Below are positions 51,120 to 61,185 of a stretch of 64,000 nucleotides of DNA, one piece after another. The position numbers and the translations under genes are program-made. The notes beneath the pieces were generated by a model. That model was not told where the DNA came from, made no database searches, and saw only the letters and a list, made by a program, of their open reading frames with translations. The stretch comes from Marinilabiliales bacterium. Lineage in GTDB: Bacteria; Bacteroidota; Bacteroidia; Bacteroidales; SZUA-534. The stretch is taken from positions 124,001-188,000 of the forward strand of contig DOTG01000003.1 in NCBI GenBank assembly GCA_003512955.1, in the 5' to 3' direction. Position 1 is the first letter of the stretch. Each line of letters begins with the position of its first letter.

Positions 51120-51127
51120 CAAAATTA
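51120..51127 (-). promoter_or_regulatory. -7 element of the tnaA promoter
   Basis: TAATTTTG on the minus strand is an exact TAnnTTTG match, about 165 bases before the tnaA ATG. The long leader that results is unusual next to the short leaders of neighbours. Confidence 0.5.
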
Positions 51128-51286
51128 TGGTAAAAATAGGTTGTTGGATATTTTGGTTTGGTATTTTTCAACATAAACAAAGATTTCCAATCTTAGAAAA
51201 AAAGCAATCAAATACCAAACACCTGCTAATTTGATAACATTAAAAACTTATTTTAAGCTATAAATTACCACCTGAAAAATAATATT

Positions 51287-52090
51287 CTATTTAGCAAGGA
51301 TGCAAACTTTCTCGGCGCAATACTCAAACAGATGAAAACCTGTAGCGGCTTGGCTTACCATGGGAAAAAGCAGTTCGGGTTTTGTAATGTAAGTAGCCCC
51401 GATAATATCTACACGATGTGAAAATAACACCTCGGGCATGATACAGCTTGAAGGCCCGGTAACCACCACCTGGCTTTTGGGCGAAACCACCGACAAAAGG
51501 CCATCCAGAGTCCCATTTACTAATGTTAGCCCGGTAATAATTATTACATCCGAATTGGGGATTACGGTTCTGAATCCGTTGGCCGGCACATAGAATTGTT
51601 TGTGCTCATGGTTCAATGCATCGGGGTTTAACTCCAGCACATGCAAAGGATTTCCAAGGGCTGCCACCTTTTTTATATAAGAATGAAAAGCCCCAACAAT
51701 GGTTACGGTTTGGTTGGGCAATAACCGGATCATTTCAAAAGGGTCGGTGTTCCGGACTATGTGGTACTGCCCCGAATCGAGTATTTCTGTGGTTATAGCA
51801 TTTAAAACTGCAATCCGTAAAGTGCTTATGAGAGCCGATTTTTTGGTAGTCTCAAAAAGTTCCGTCACCTTCATTCCTTCAATCCGTAACGGGGTAAAAC
51901 TGCCATAATCGCGCATAGATTTGTCGCTATACACGTAAATATCTTTTAACGTACTGGCCAAACCCAACCTATGATTCGATAGTTTCACCGCAGTAAGGTT
52001 CACCCCAACCCGGACTTCGTCAATTTTCAAATCAGGGTGTTTTAAAAGGAATGCTGATTTCAGTATCTGATAAGCCTCATCTATAATCAT
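51287..52090 (-). CDS. DUF364/DUF4213 domain protein
   Basis: A 267-residue soluble protein. The N-terminal half (MIIDEAYQILKSAFL ... LISTLRIAVLNAITTEILD) has the enolase-N-like DUF4213 layout. The C-terminal half (about 125-260) has the DUF364 Rossmann features (VTIVGAFHSYIKKVA, VIIITGLTLVNGTLDGLL, VVVTGPSSCIMPEVLF). DUF364 proteins are proposed to chelate metals or metal-bound ligands; function unproven. Upstream of tnaA on the same strand but separated by a terminator-free 330-bp gap with a tnaA promoter. Confidence 0.85.
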   Translation of the reverse strand: MIIDEAYQILKSAFLLKHPDLKIDEVRVGVNLTAVKLSNHRLGLASTLKDIYVYSDKSMRDYGSFTPLRIEGMKVTELFETTKKSALISTLRIAVLNAITTEILDSGQYHIVRNTDPFEMIRLLPNQTVTIVGAFHSYIKKVAALGNPLHVLELNPDALNHEHKQFYVPANGFRTVIPNSDVIIITGLTLVNGTLDGLLSVVSPKSQVVVTGPSSCIMPEVLFSHRVDIIGATYITKPELLFPMVSQAATGFHLFEYCAEKVCILAK

Positions 52091-52281
52091 AACCTGTTGT
52101 TTTGGAGATTGATTGGTGATGCAAAGTAAACATTTGAATCTAATTTTAACTATAGAAACTCTGCTGTTTTTAAACTATTTGCCAATCCTTATATAAACTT
52201 ATTGAACTTTTCTAAGCTCCACTTGGTCGTCTATGCAGGTTTTAGTTAATTTGTAACCAGAATATTTTTTAACATCCACTG

Positions 52282-53955
52282 ATGAGAACGTATTTTTCCG
52301 TTTTGATAGTTTGCATTTTAACTTTCACCTGTTTGATGACTACTCCTGTTGTGGGGCAAAAAAAACACCAAACAGAACAAGATAAAGCTCAATCGTATCA
52401 TACCCAAATACTACTTGAATTCTTTGATCAGAACCTCCCTAGGACAGCTAAGGATTCGCAATATTATCAAGCATTTAGGAAAATAGCCCGGTTTACCGCC
52501 GATGAACAATTAAAAAAACAGGTTGCCTTTGTGCAACAACTTATCGCTGAAAACAGCATGGCCCAGGAGTTGATTACCCTGATGCAATTCCGCAGGAGCG
52601 TGGATAGCCTCAATCAGCAACGCATCCGTTTTATGGCCGATTATTGGCAGCACCAGGAGCTTTTAAAAATGGCCGATACCAGCGATATTTCCTCGGAGGA
52701 CTCATCGTTTACAGACATTATGGATGCCATCTTTTACCAGGACACGCTGAACACCGATAGTATTTTTGAAGCTTTGCAACCATACAACGACTCGTTACTC
52801 CATCAGATTGATCAAGCGATTTGTGATTTTTCTGAAAATGAAATCATTCAATGGATCCGGAAGATGCGAAGGGACACTACCGAATTCTATATTGTAGGCA
52901 TTGATGGCGATTCTCTGAAAATAACGATGTATGAGAACAACCCACAAATCATCAAATTCTCAATTACCGATTATTGGGGGACCTCCATTAAAGCAGTTGT
53001 CCGCGATATTGGGACCAACTCGTTCAAAATTCTGGTGGACGACACCGCGGAATTGGAATACGAAACCCAGGAGAAAGCTAAGGAAGCCTTTAACAAATTA
53101 AGCGGTAATGCCACAAAAAACCAGTTAACCATTTCAAAACGGCCTTTACATACCAAACCCATTTTGTGGATGAAGGGCGGAAATGTACAGTTTGATATTT
53201 CTCAGATTCAACTTTCAAAATCGTGGATGAAAGGGGGACAATCATCCCTGTCGTTTATGGCCGGACTGGAACTGTTTGCCAATTACAAAAAGGAAAATGT
53301 AACCTGGGAGAATAAAAGTATATTCAGGTACGGAGCAATCCGGCTCGAAGAACCCGATTTTAAACCCTCGGAAGACCGGATGGAACTAACTTCAAAATAT
53401 GGCCGCAAGCTTTTTAAAGATTACTTTTTAACGGTATTTGGCTCTTTTAAATCGCAATTTGCACCAGGCCACACCTATCCCAAACATATCGTCTCAAAGT
53501 TTATGAACCCGGGATACCTGACCTTTGCCATTGGTCTGGATTATAAACCCAACCCACGGACAACACTATTTATTTCTCCCATCACGTTAAAATCTACTTT
53601 TGTTACCGACAGTTATATCGATGAAACCAAGTATGGACTGGACTCGGCTAAAACTGCCCGGCATGAGCCCGGGGCAATTTTTAAAGCCATTCATAAAACG
53701 AAAGTATGGGACAATATTGAGATGGAAAATACCCTGGAGCTCTTTACCAACTATATAAAAAAACCTCAAAATATAGATTTGGATTGGGAAATAAAGTTTG
53801 TGCTCCCGGTAAACGATTTCATCAGGGCAACCATTTCATCGCGCATAATTTACGACGATGACCAATCGGTCCCCGATAAGGATGACGACACACGCACGAC
53901 CAAAGCCATTCAGTATAAGGAAATGCTGGCCATCGGTTTTGCCATGAGGTTTTAA
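52282..53955 (+). CDS. DUF3078 outer membrane beta-barrel protein
   Basis: A 557-residue protein with a signal peptide (MRTYFSVLIVCILTFTCLMT, ending VVGQ). The N-terminal 270 residues are charged and helical, extending well beyond the usual family. The C-terminal 270 residues follow DUF3078: FDISQIQLSKSWMKGGQSSL, amphipathic strands with aromatic ends (FGSFKSQFAPGHTY) and the final strand MLAIGFAMRF with C-terminal Phe typical of outer membrane barrels. Divergent from DUF364; single gene. Function unknown. Confidence 0.82.
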   Translation: MRTYFSVLIVCILTFTCLMTTPVVGQKKHQTEQDKAQSYHTQILLEFFDQNLPRTAKDSQYYQAFRKIARFTADEQLKKQVAFVQQLIAENSMAQELITLMQFRRSVDSLNQQRIRFMADYWQHQELLKMADTSDISSEDSSFTDIMDAIFYQDTLNTDSIFEALQPYNDSLLHQIDQAICDFSENEIIQWIRKMRRDTTEFYIVGIDGDSLKITMYENNPQIIKFSITDYWGTSIKAVVRDIGTNSFKILVDDTAELEYETQEKAKEAFNKLSGNATKNQLTISKRPLHTKPILWMKGGNVQFDISQIQLSKSWMKGGQSSLSFMAGLELFANYKKENVTWENKSIFRYGAIRLEEPDFKPSEDRMELTSKYGRKLFKDYFLTVFGSFKSQFAPGHTYPKHIVSKFMNPGYLTFAIGLDYKPNPRTTLFISPITLKSTFVTDSYIDETKYGLDSAKTARHEPGAIFKAIHKTKVWDNIEMENTLELFTNYIKKPQNIDLDWEIKFVLPVNDFIRATISSRIIYDDDQSVPDKDDDTRTTKAIQYKEMLAIGFAMRF

Positions 53956-53996
53956 AGATGTCAGTATCAAGACAAGAGATTCAGAGACACGAGATA
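53956..53996 (+). repeat. Dispersed repeat, GTATCAAGA family
   Basis: AGATGTCAGTATCAAGACAA then GAGATTCAGAGACACGAGAT; same family as 24069-24119 (opposite strand). Confidence 0.7.
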
Positions 53997-54232
53997 ATGT
54001 GTTCATGTACCAATGAACAAATTAGCTAATGAACAAATGGCACATGAATTCCCTCCTCCGGTTTCCAGTCTTCGGTCTCAGAAAAATAATTTGGAAGTTC
54101 TGTTTTTTATCTTACTTGTGGTAACGGTTAACCAAATAATTGCCAACCCAAAAGGCTCCTAAATGCGGTGGAACCCTTAACTCGTCCGATGGAACCTTTA
54201 GGTTATCCATTTTTCACCGTAAGGACACAAAG

Positions 54233-54277
54233 TGTTAGTATCAAGATACCATGCAGGAGATTTAGAGATACGAGAAT
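54233..54277 (+). repeat. Dispersed repeat, GTATCAAGA family
   Basis: TTAGTATCAAGATACC, then GAGATTTAGAGATACGAGAA; second copy in the same spacer. Confidence 0.65.
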
Positions 54278-54350
54278 CGAGGCAATTAGCAATTAACAAT
54301 TCAACCCTGTTACCCTGTTGTACCGTGTGTAAACATTTTCAATTAATATT

Positions 54351-54980
54351 TCAAATTCTCGAGCCATAAACTTTGTTTAATGCTTCCGTTTTGTTTTGTA
54401 CATGTAATTTTTCATAAATCATGTGTATCTTCTTTTTCAGATAGGACTCAGATATTTTTAAACTTGATGCTACCTCTTTATATAACAAACCTTTCGAAAG
54501 CATAAACAAAATATCTTCTTCCCTTTTATTAAGATTGTATTCGTTTTTAACTTGGTTCTGAAAGACCTCAACCAGTTTACGTGCAATTTGAGCGCTCATT
54601 GGAGCCCCTCCATTAAATAATTCCCGAATAGCATCCGGAATCTTTGCGGGAGAATTCTTCTTTATTAGATACCCATTTGCCCCCGCTTTAAGGGCCTCTA
54701 ACAATAAATCGGTATTTTCAAATATTGTGAACATCATAATCTGTATCATCGGATTAAAGCCTTTGATTTTTCTGACACATTCAATACCGGAAATTCCAGG
54801 AAGGTTTATATCCATTATCACTACATTGCAAGGATTTTTTACCAAATATTCCAATGCATCTTCCCCATTTGAGAAAGAACCCGCCAGTATAAAGTCAGAT
54901 TGTTTGTTGATCATCTCTTCGATATTTTTTCTAGCTGCCTCAATATCTTCAACAATGGCCACCTGAATTTTTTGTTCCAT
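54351..54980 (-). CDS. NarL/LuxR-type response regulator
   Basis: A 209-residue regulator. Receiver domain 1-120 with acidic E11/D12, phosphoacceptor D57 (NVVIMDINLPG) and K at the end (IKKNSP). A LuxR-type HTH covers about 142-205 (LNKREEDILFMLSKGLLYKE, VASSLKISESYLKKKIHMIY). It is 15 bp downstream of a histidine kinase gene, so they form a two-component system. The target is unknown. Confidence 0.93.
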   Translation of the reverse strand: MEQKIQVAIVEDIEAARKNIEEMINKQSDFILAGSFSNGEDALEYLVKNPCNVVIMDINLPGISGIECVRKIKGFNPMIQIMMFTIFENTDLLLEALKAGANGYLIKKNSPAKIPDAIRELFNGGAPMSAQIARKLVEVFQNQVKNEYNLNKREEDILFMLSKGLLYKEVASSLKISESYLKKKIHMIYEKLHVQNKTEALNKVYGSRI

Positions 54981-54995
54981 ATTTTTATCCTAAAT

Positions 54996-56975
54996 TTAGC
55001 TTTTATAAATTTTTATAGGAAACTCCATTTCGATTGTTGTCCCATTTAAGGAATCAATCACACATCTGCCATTAAGCAAATCGGCCCGTTTGATAAGGTT
55101 TTTTAAGCCATTCCCATTTTTTGATCGATTTGAATTGTCGAAACCTATACCATCATCTGATATACACAATTCTAAATAGTTGTCGTTAATAATTAATGAT
55201 ATTGTGACTTTACTAGCCAGAGAATGCTTGATTGAATTGTTGACAATCTCCTTCATACATAAGAAGATACTCCTTCGTTCGTCGCCTCCAATTTCAACAT
55301 CCGGGTATTCCTCAGGAAAATGAAATTCGAAATCGATTCCGGCAGCATCGAGCATCTCTGCAGCAGTTACACGCATATGTAAACCCAAACTTTCAATGGT
55401 ATCGTTATCAGGATTAATTGCCCAAATGACTTCACTTAGCCGGTCGGCTAATTCCGATGTCGCATTATAAATTATTTGAGCAGCTTCGAGTTCTTCTGCT
55501 AATTTAAGTTGATATTTTAAGGTATCAGTTTTAAATAATATGGTGGTTATCATCGATCCCAGGTCGTCGTGCATTTCTTTCGAAATCCTGTCCCGTTCTT
55601 TTAACTGGCCTTCCATCTGCGACAGAAGGACAATTTTCTCTTTTTCGTGGTTAAGGGCCTTTATGTCTTTCTCTTTTATTATTAGCTTTTGCCGGAAGTA
55701 AATCATTATAAACAGGGCAAATAATAATGAAAGTATCCCAATAATAATGAATGCAATTAATACCGCATTTTTCTTTTTCAGTTCAGCATCTTGAAGTGCG
55801 ATGGTAAATTCCTTATCTACAATTTCCCTCTCTTTTTTTTCATTCTGGTATTTTGCCTCCAACTCGGCAAAATTCTTTTTTACTTCAATGTTCGAAATTG
55901 AATCATTGATCCGGATGTATTGCTTGTTAAACTCAAATGCCTTTTGGTAATTGCCTTTCTTTGCATTTATATCAGCTAAAGTAGAATAACATTCGACATA
56001 AAAACTTGAAATTGCTATTGTTTTTGCTTGATTAAATGCAGCATCTGCATACTTTTGAGCAAGGGTTAACTGGTTTTTCTTTAAATAAATGTTTGCCAAC
56101 ATCAGGTTTATTTTAAAATCGGAAAAAGTACTTTGTGTTAGCTCCTGATAGCCTTTGGCTTTATTTATTAACTCAAAGGCTGTGTCAAAGTTACCCCGGT
56201 TAATTTCAATGTCAGCAATATCTAGTAACGAAGAACATATTTGAGAGTTGTTTTTAGTTGATTGTGCGATTGTTAAAATCTTATTAAAGTAAAACAAGGC
56301 ACTGTCTTCCAACTGTTGATATTTTAACGCGGAAGCTTTATTCGATAAGGCAGCTAAATATGCTATTCCTATAGTATCATTTAACTGAATCAATGTGGCA
56401 ATTGATTTTTCGGCATATTCTAGGGCTTTCGGATTTGATTGTTGATTGTATAACCGGCTAATATTATTTAATGCCTTTGCCAAATTGTATTTCTGTTTAG
56501 CCAGTTCAAAATATTTAGCACTTTGGATGTAATACTCAATTGAAACAATAATATTTCCTTTATTAGAATTAATACTTCCCAAATTAGCCATTGTTATGGC
56601 CATTCCTTTTTCTAGATTATATTTCTTACAGGTATCGATATATGGAATCAAAAAATGTTCGGCACTATCTAAATTTTCAAAAAATTTATTGATACTAAGC
56701 AATTGATTGGCCCAAGCCACCTCGCCTTCAGGGTAATTAAGTTTCCGGCTTAATATTTTGGCTTTATTGTAATAGAAATAGGCACTATCGTAAAGATTTG
56801 GATCATGCTGAAAAAAAGTGCCAAATTTTAAATACGAAAATACCTTATTTGTATCATCAATGGATTGATTGATTACCTTCCGTAAACTATCCATCTCCGA
56901 TGTTTGTGCCAAAACAAACAAATTGATTGTTATAAAAAAATATAACAGTAATCCCCTAATCACACTCATTTTCAT
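54996..56975 (-). CDS. TPR-sensor histidine kinase (HisKA_3 type)
   Basis: A 659-residue kinase with a signal peptide (residues 1-23), an exported sensor of about ten TPR repeats (about 30-390), one TM (about 404-427, IAFIIIGILSLLFALFIMIY), a short coil, the HisKA_3 dimerisation helix with phospho-His H469 (KEMHDDLGSMITT) and an HATPase with N box at N579-N580 (EIVNNSIKHS) and GIGF/NGLKN G boxes. Works with the response regulator downstream. It follows two T9SS-exported genes on the same strand, separated by a terminator. Confidence 0.93.
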   Translation of the reverse strand: MKMSVIRGLLLYFFITINLFVLAQTSEMDSLRKVINQSIDDTNKVFSYLKFGTFFQHDPNLYDSAYFYYNKAKILSRKLNYPEGEVAWANQLLSINKFFENLDSAEHFLIPYIDTCKKYNLEKGMAITMANLGSINSNKGNIIVSIEYYIQSAKYFELAKQKYNLAKALNNISRLYNQQSNPKALEYAEKSIATLIQLNDTIGIAYLAALSNKASALKYQQLEDSALFYFNKILTIAQSTKNNSQICSSLLDIADIEINRGNFDTAFELINKAKGYQELTQSTFSDFKINLMLANIYLKKNQLTLAQKYADAAFNQAKTIAISSFYVECYSTLADINAKKGNYQKAFEFNKQYIRINDSISNIEVKKNFAELEAKYQNEKKEREIVDKEFTIALQDAELKKKNAVLIAFIIIGILSLLFALFIMIYFRQKLIIKEKDIKALNHEKEKIVLLSQMEGQLKERDRISKEMHDDLGSMITTILFKTDTLKYQLKLAEELEAAQIIYNATSELADRLSEVIWAINPDNDTIESLGLHMRVTAAEMLDAAGIDFEFHFPEEYPDVEIGGDERRSIFLCMKEIVNNSIKHSLASKVTISLIINDNYLELCISDDGIGFDNSNRSKNGNGLKNLIKRADLLNGRCVIDSLNGTTIEMEFPIKIYKS

Positions 56976-57013
56976 AATTTACCAAGGAAATATACTGCAT
57001 TTAAATAAACTTT

Positions 57014-57046
57014 AAAAAAACCTGCCAGGAAAATTACCTGGCAGGT
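57014..57046 (-). terminator. Terminator of the T9SS operon
   Basis: Perfect arms ACCTGCCAGG and CCTGGCAGGT with a seven-base loop, 62 bases after the stop, followed on the minus strand by seven T. Confidence 0.88.
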
Positions 57047-57108
57047 ACTCGGAAGCACACCCATACCCAGAAAACTGCTGGAGGGTATCCCAGCAATAAC
57101 CAACCTAC

Positions 57109-60100
57109 TTAATTAGTGAAAAAAACTTTTGCTGATTTCCACCCATTATCGGTTTTTACCAGAATAAAATACACACCTTGAGAAAGATTAATCTTGTTAA
57201 TAACAACATTATAACCATTAACTAAACTTTGCATTTCGATATTTCCTAGTGTATTCAACATCTTATATTCCAGTATTTTACTGTCTGAGGTAATTGTAAT
57301 AACATTCTTTGCAGGATTTGGATAAATATTTACATCAACATTTTCCTTATCATCGATACCAACTGTAGTACTAACCTCAATATCATCGACCATAAACATG
57401 ATCTGATCATCAGATACACATCTGATAGCGATATGAACCGGTTTCTCTTTATATTCATTTAATGAAAACGAATACTCTGTCCATGTGGCCTGTGATGACA
57501 ACAATTGGCCTGGCAATGAGACAAAGTTATTGGTATCGGGTCCATTTTCTGAAACCATTACATCGAATAATTCACCGGTACTATAACCTCTGGCCCAAAG
57601 GGTAATTGTTGATTCTCCATCGAGCATCTGCAATTGTGGCGAAATGAGCCAATCATTATTAGCTGCTCCAACTGAACGAAATACCATTCCAAATTTTTCA
57701 CCAGAATGTGCAGGCAAAACTATAGCAGGTTCACAAGCAGAAGGATTAAATGCCATAAATGCCTGAGGTTCGCCTAATCCAGGATAGGTCAATGTACTTC
57801 CGCCCGAAATTGTGAAAACTGTACTTGAAACCTGATCAAAATCGATATTGCTCCAAGGAGTAAATAGGGTTGTGAAATCATAAAAATCTTCGAAATCCAA
57901 AAAATACGGATTTGCTGTTTGATTGATCTTTATTTCCACTGTTGTGGTATCATTGGTAACATCGGTTTCGTTTGCCATTTCAGTCCACACTTTTAAAATA
58001 TGGATACCAGCCTGTTCTACATTAACTTTTGAATCAAATGTAAAGGAAGTGCTTTTTGTCCATGCAATTGTTCCGGTTCCAAATGACTGTTTAACAGGAG
58101 TTGCTCCATCAAGTGAATAGGCTACTGTAATAGAACTTCCATCGAGAGCTTTGTTACCCAGATTTGAAACTTTGACTTTTATTGAAACATCGGTCAACGG
58201 ATCTTTTGGTGAAGGTACCACAGGTGCAATTATCTGGGTAACAGCTGCATCATATTTGTCGGCTTCTCCATTGGTGATTTTAATATCATCAATCATCAAT
58301 ATATGTCCGTTATATGTTACACTTTGAATTGCGGCATATATTTCCTGATCAATATAGTTATTTAGCGAGTATGTATATTGTGTCCATTCTCCCGGCACAT
58401 TAATGGTATCGGCAGTTGAAATAACTATAAAACTAGCTTCGAGCTTATCGGTAGTTGAAATCAGTACATTCATTCTTTCTGTTGAAGATGAAGCGCTTTT
58501 TGCCCAAAACTGTATATATGCATTTGGTCCTTTGATAAGAATTTTGGGTGATATTAGCCAGTCGTTCGACTGATACGTTGGATTCCAGACACCGATGCTG
58601 GCACCAAATTTATTCCCTGTGTGAGCATTGTAATAATCAGAACTGGAAGGCGTAGTCCCGTCAGGTGCAAAGGCAATGAAACCCATGGCCGTGCCTGTAT
58701 TTGGAAAAACAAACTCCTGGCTGATGCTTCCCAAACGATAACAAGTCGATTGGTCGCCATCGCGTGATTCCCAAGGATAAAAATTATCAGTGAAAGCATA
58801 CATGTTTTCAAAATCAAGGCTAAGGCTGTCAGCCATCGGGTTGATTGTAACACTATATTCAATTGTATCATTTTCTGCATCACTATCATTTGCAATTGAA
58901 GCCCACACTTTAAAATTATAAACCCCCGGTGTGGTCATATCTACGTTTGTTGGGAAACTAAATGCCTTTTGTGACAAAGCTGAAATCGGGTAACCTGTAA
59001 ACGGGGCTGTAATAATCTCACCATTGTTAATACTGTATGAAACATTTACCCCGCTTGATAATTCAAGGTTGCCATTATTTTTAATGTTTACAGTAAGCAA
59101 TGTATCTACCAGTAAAGTTGGCGATGTTACTGATGTAACTGCCACGTCAACAAAATCAGCATAATCAGTAACAATGTTCACATCATCAACTAAAAGTAAT
59201 AATTGATCATTCGAAACATAATTCAAAGCTACATATACCTCCTGATTATCGTATCCGGCTAATGATACTTCAATCTTTGACCATTCACTGGTTGCCGTTA
59301 ATGGGTCATCGCCTGAAATAACTTTGAAACTACTTAACACATTATCTGTTGTTGAAACCAAAACTTTAAATTTTTCATCAAAACCCTCAATTCCCTTCAC
59401 CCAAAAAGTAAATAATGAATTCGTATTCAACCTGACTTTAGGAGAAATCAACCAATCGTCTGCCTGGCCAGCTGGACATGGAACATACCCGATACAATTG
59501 CCCGAATGAGGTGTAAAGATTTCGGTAGTTACCGGAGATGTTTTTGAAGGTGTAAATATTTGGAAAGCCCGTTTTCCTGAGTTTCCTGAGCCAAGTCCGT
59601 ACCAAAAAACCAACTGATTATTTACATATATCGATTTAACTGTCGAAAGGTCATTATCGACTGTGGTCCAGGGGCCAACCCGGTTGGTAAAATCGTAATT
59701 ATACGAATTGATTTCAAATGTCTGTGAAAAACGGGTATTAATCATTTGGCTGGTCAACATGAAAGTATCGTTATCATGATACCCGTCACCAACCAAACTG
59801 GTCCAGATTTTAAAGTTGTTTTCCGATGCTTTGAAAAAAGGCAGGGTATCAGAAAAGGTAAATTTAGTTGTTGCGAAAGGTGCAATATCAGCACCAGCAT
59901 AGGTTTCTGTTACAACAATACCATCATTCAATCGATAATTGATCTGAAATCCTGAACTAATGGTAGTTGAACCATAGTTCTTCAAATTAACGCTTACGTT
60001 CAGGTTCTGTGGAATTGAAAAAACACTTTTGGGCGAAGCAACGGATGCAATTCCTAAATCATTGTTTTTTAAAGGAAGAACTTTATCAAAATTGGCACGA

Positions 60101-61164
60101 ATAATTGGAGTAATACCGTTTCCCACCACGGTCCAAGATTCGCTATCATCTAAAGTTCTTCCTAACATCTCGCTTCCAGTATAAACAGTAGTATAAGCTA
60201 GTGGTATATTTTGTCCATAAACACCAATAATGTAGCTTGAATCCTTATATAAAACAACACCTCTAAAATTTTGGATACTATCAATCATTCGGTCAATATT
60301 TAATTTATAGTCATTTACCAAAAGGCTGATATTATAAGTTTGATAATCATCTGATATCGCAATTATTGTTGTATCATTTACTCCCACCTTAGCCACAGCA
60401 ACTCTTACTTCGGTATTTGCTACGGCACTATATGTGCGAAATGAAATTGATGTAAGTGTATCGGTTGCCGACATGGTGATTTTCTGTCCCAAAATAGCTG
60501 GAACAGTATAAAAATTTGCAGCACTCAATTTTGCATTATCATGCTCATAGGCAAATACTGTTTTGTTTGCACTTATCCACCGATAATCAACGTTGTCTGA
60601 TGTATCACCATCTTCCTGATCACAGCTCACCGTATAGGTTACTGTATATTCCCCGATGCTATTTATGGTACAAATTGAATTTGTAGATATCACTGATGAA
60701 ACATTGGGTTCTAAACTTGGTAATGCATCGGAACCCCCTTCATATACCGTATTACCCACATTATCGGTAATTTTAACTTGTAATATAACATTTGCGGCGG
60801 CTTGAACTCCGATATTGGTAACCGTTGCATTAAAAATAAATTCTTGGGGTAATTGTGATTCTGGAATCATAACCTTTAAATTATCCTGCCCGGGCAATGT
60901 TAATTGCAAATCGAAGTCGCTTTTTAATTTTGCTTTTTTAGTTTGCAATACGTCCGATACATCTTCCTCTATTGAGAGATTAAAAGCATTTTTTGAACTA
61001 CCTAAAGGTTTGATAATGGGATTATAAACCTCAGATATTCTTTCTAAGGATTTAAATTTTGCGCCTGAACTTAATTTTTTTCCGACACCTGTTAACTCAA
61101 TCTTATCCTGAGCATTTAACAGGAATGGGATTAGAAACAAAATTGCAAGTATAACTTTTTTCAT
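57109..61164 (-). CDS. Multidomain secreted adhesin-like protein with T9SS sorting domain
   Basis: A 1351-residue exported protein. Signal peptide 1-18 (AILFLIPFLLNAQ). CARDB-type beta-sandwich modules (e.g. VDVAVTSVTSPTLLVDTLLT) alternate with three jelly-roll choice-of-anchor J modules, each marked by DDWLISPK/NDWLISPK/NDWLISPQ and a final LLLVDDVNI-like strand. The end has the type A T9SS sorting domain: IYPNPAKNVITITSDSK ... GVYFILVKTDNG. Probably attached to the cell surface or released; carbohydrate or peptide binding possible. 21 bp after the M6 protease gene, so cotranscribed. Confidence 0.88.
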   Translation of the reverse strand: MKKVILAILFLIPFLLNAQDKIELTGVGKKLSSGAKFKSLERISEVYNPIIKPLGSSKNAFNLSIEEDVSDVLQTKKAKLKSDFDLQLTLPGQDNLKVMIPESQLPQEFIFNATVTNIGVQAAANVILQVKITDNVGNTVYEGGSDALPSLEPNVSSVISTNSICTINSIGEYTVTYTVSCDQEDGDTSDNVDYRWISANKTVFAYEHDNAKLSAANFYTVPAILGQKITMSATDTLTSISFRTYSAVANTEVRVAVAKVGVNDTTIIAISDDYQTYNISLLVNDYKLNIDRMIDSIQNFRGVVLYKDSSYIIGVYGQNIPLAYTTVYTGSEMLGRTLDDSESWTVVGNGITPIIRANFDKVLPLKNNDLGIASVASPKSVFSIPQNLNVSVNLKNYGSTTISSGFQINYRLNDGIVVTETYAGADIAPFATTKFTFSDTLPFFKASENNFKIWTSLVGDGYHDNDTFMLTSQMINTRFSQTFEINSYNYDFTNRVGPWTTVDNDLSTVKSIYVNNQLVFWYGLGSGNSGKRAFQIFTPSKTSPVTTEIFTPHSGNCIGYVPCPAGQADDWLISPKVRLNTNSLFTFWVKGIEGFDEKFKVLVSTTDNVLSSFKVISGDDPLTATSEWSKIEVSLAGYDNQEVYVALNYVSNDQLLLLVDDVNIVTDYADFVDVAVTSVTSPTLLVDTLLTVNIKNNGNLELSSGVNVSYSINNGEIITAPFTGYPISALSQKAFSFPTNVDMTTPGVYNFKVWASIANDSDAENDTIEYSVTINPMADSLSLDFENMYAFTDNFYPWESRDGDQSTCYRLGSISQEFVFPNTGTAMGFIAFAPDGTTPSSSDYYNAHTGNKFGASIGVWNPTYQSNDWLISPKILIKGPNAYIQFWAKSASSSTERMNVLISTTDKLEASFIVISTADTINVPGEWTQYTYSLNNYIDQEIYAAIQSVTYNGHILMIDDIKITNGEADKYDAAVTQIIAPVVPSPKDPLTDVSIKVKVSNLGNKALDGSSITVAYSLDGATPVKQSFGTGTIAWTKSTSFTFDSKVNVEQAGIHILKVWTEMANETDVTNDTTTVEIKINQTANPYFLDFEDFYDFTTLFTPWSNIDFDQVSSTVFTISGGSTLTYPGLGEPQAFMAFNPSACEPAIVLPAHSGEKFGMVFRSVGAANNDWLISPQLQMLDGESTITLWARGYSTGELFDVMVSENGPDTNNFVSLPGQLLSSQATWTEYSFSLNEYKEKPVHIAIRCVSDDQIMFMVDDIEVSTTVGIDDKENVDVNIYPNPAKNVITITSDSKILEYKMLNTLGNIEMQSLVNGYNVVINKINLSQGVYFILVKTDNGWKSAKVFFTN

Positions 61165-61185
61165 AATCTAAATTTTTGTTGCTTG

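Larger units (their letters stand above)
53956..54350. other. Repeat-containing intergenic spacer
   Basis: 395 bp without a gene between DUF3078 and the response regulator. It has two copies of the GTATCAAGA dispersed repeat, a CAATTAGCAATTAACAATTC segment, and GGTAACGGTTAACC near 54121. Confidence 0.65.
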
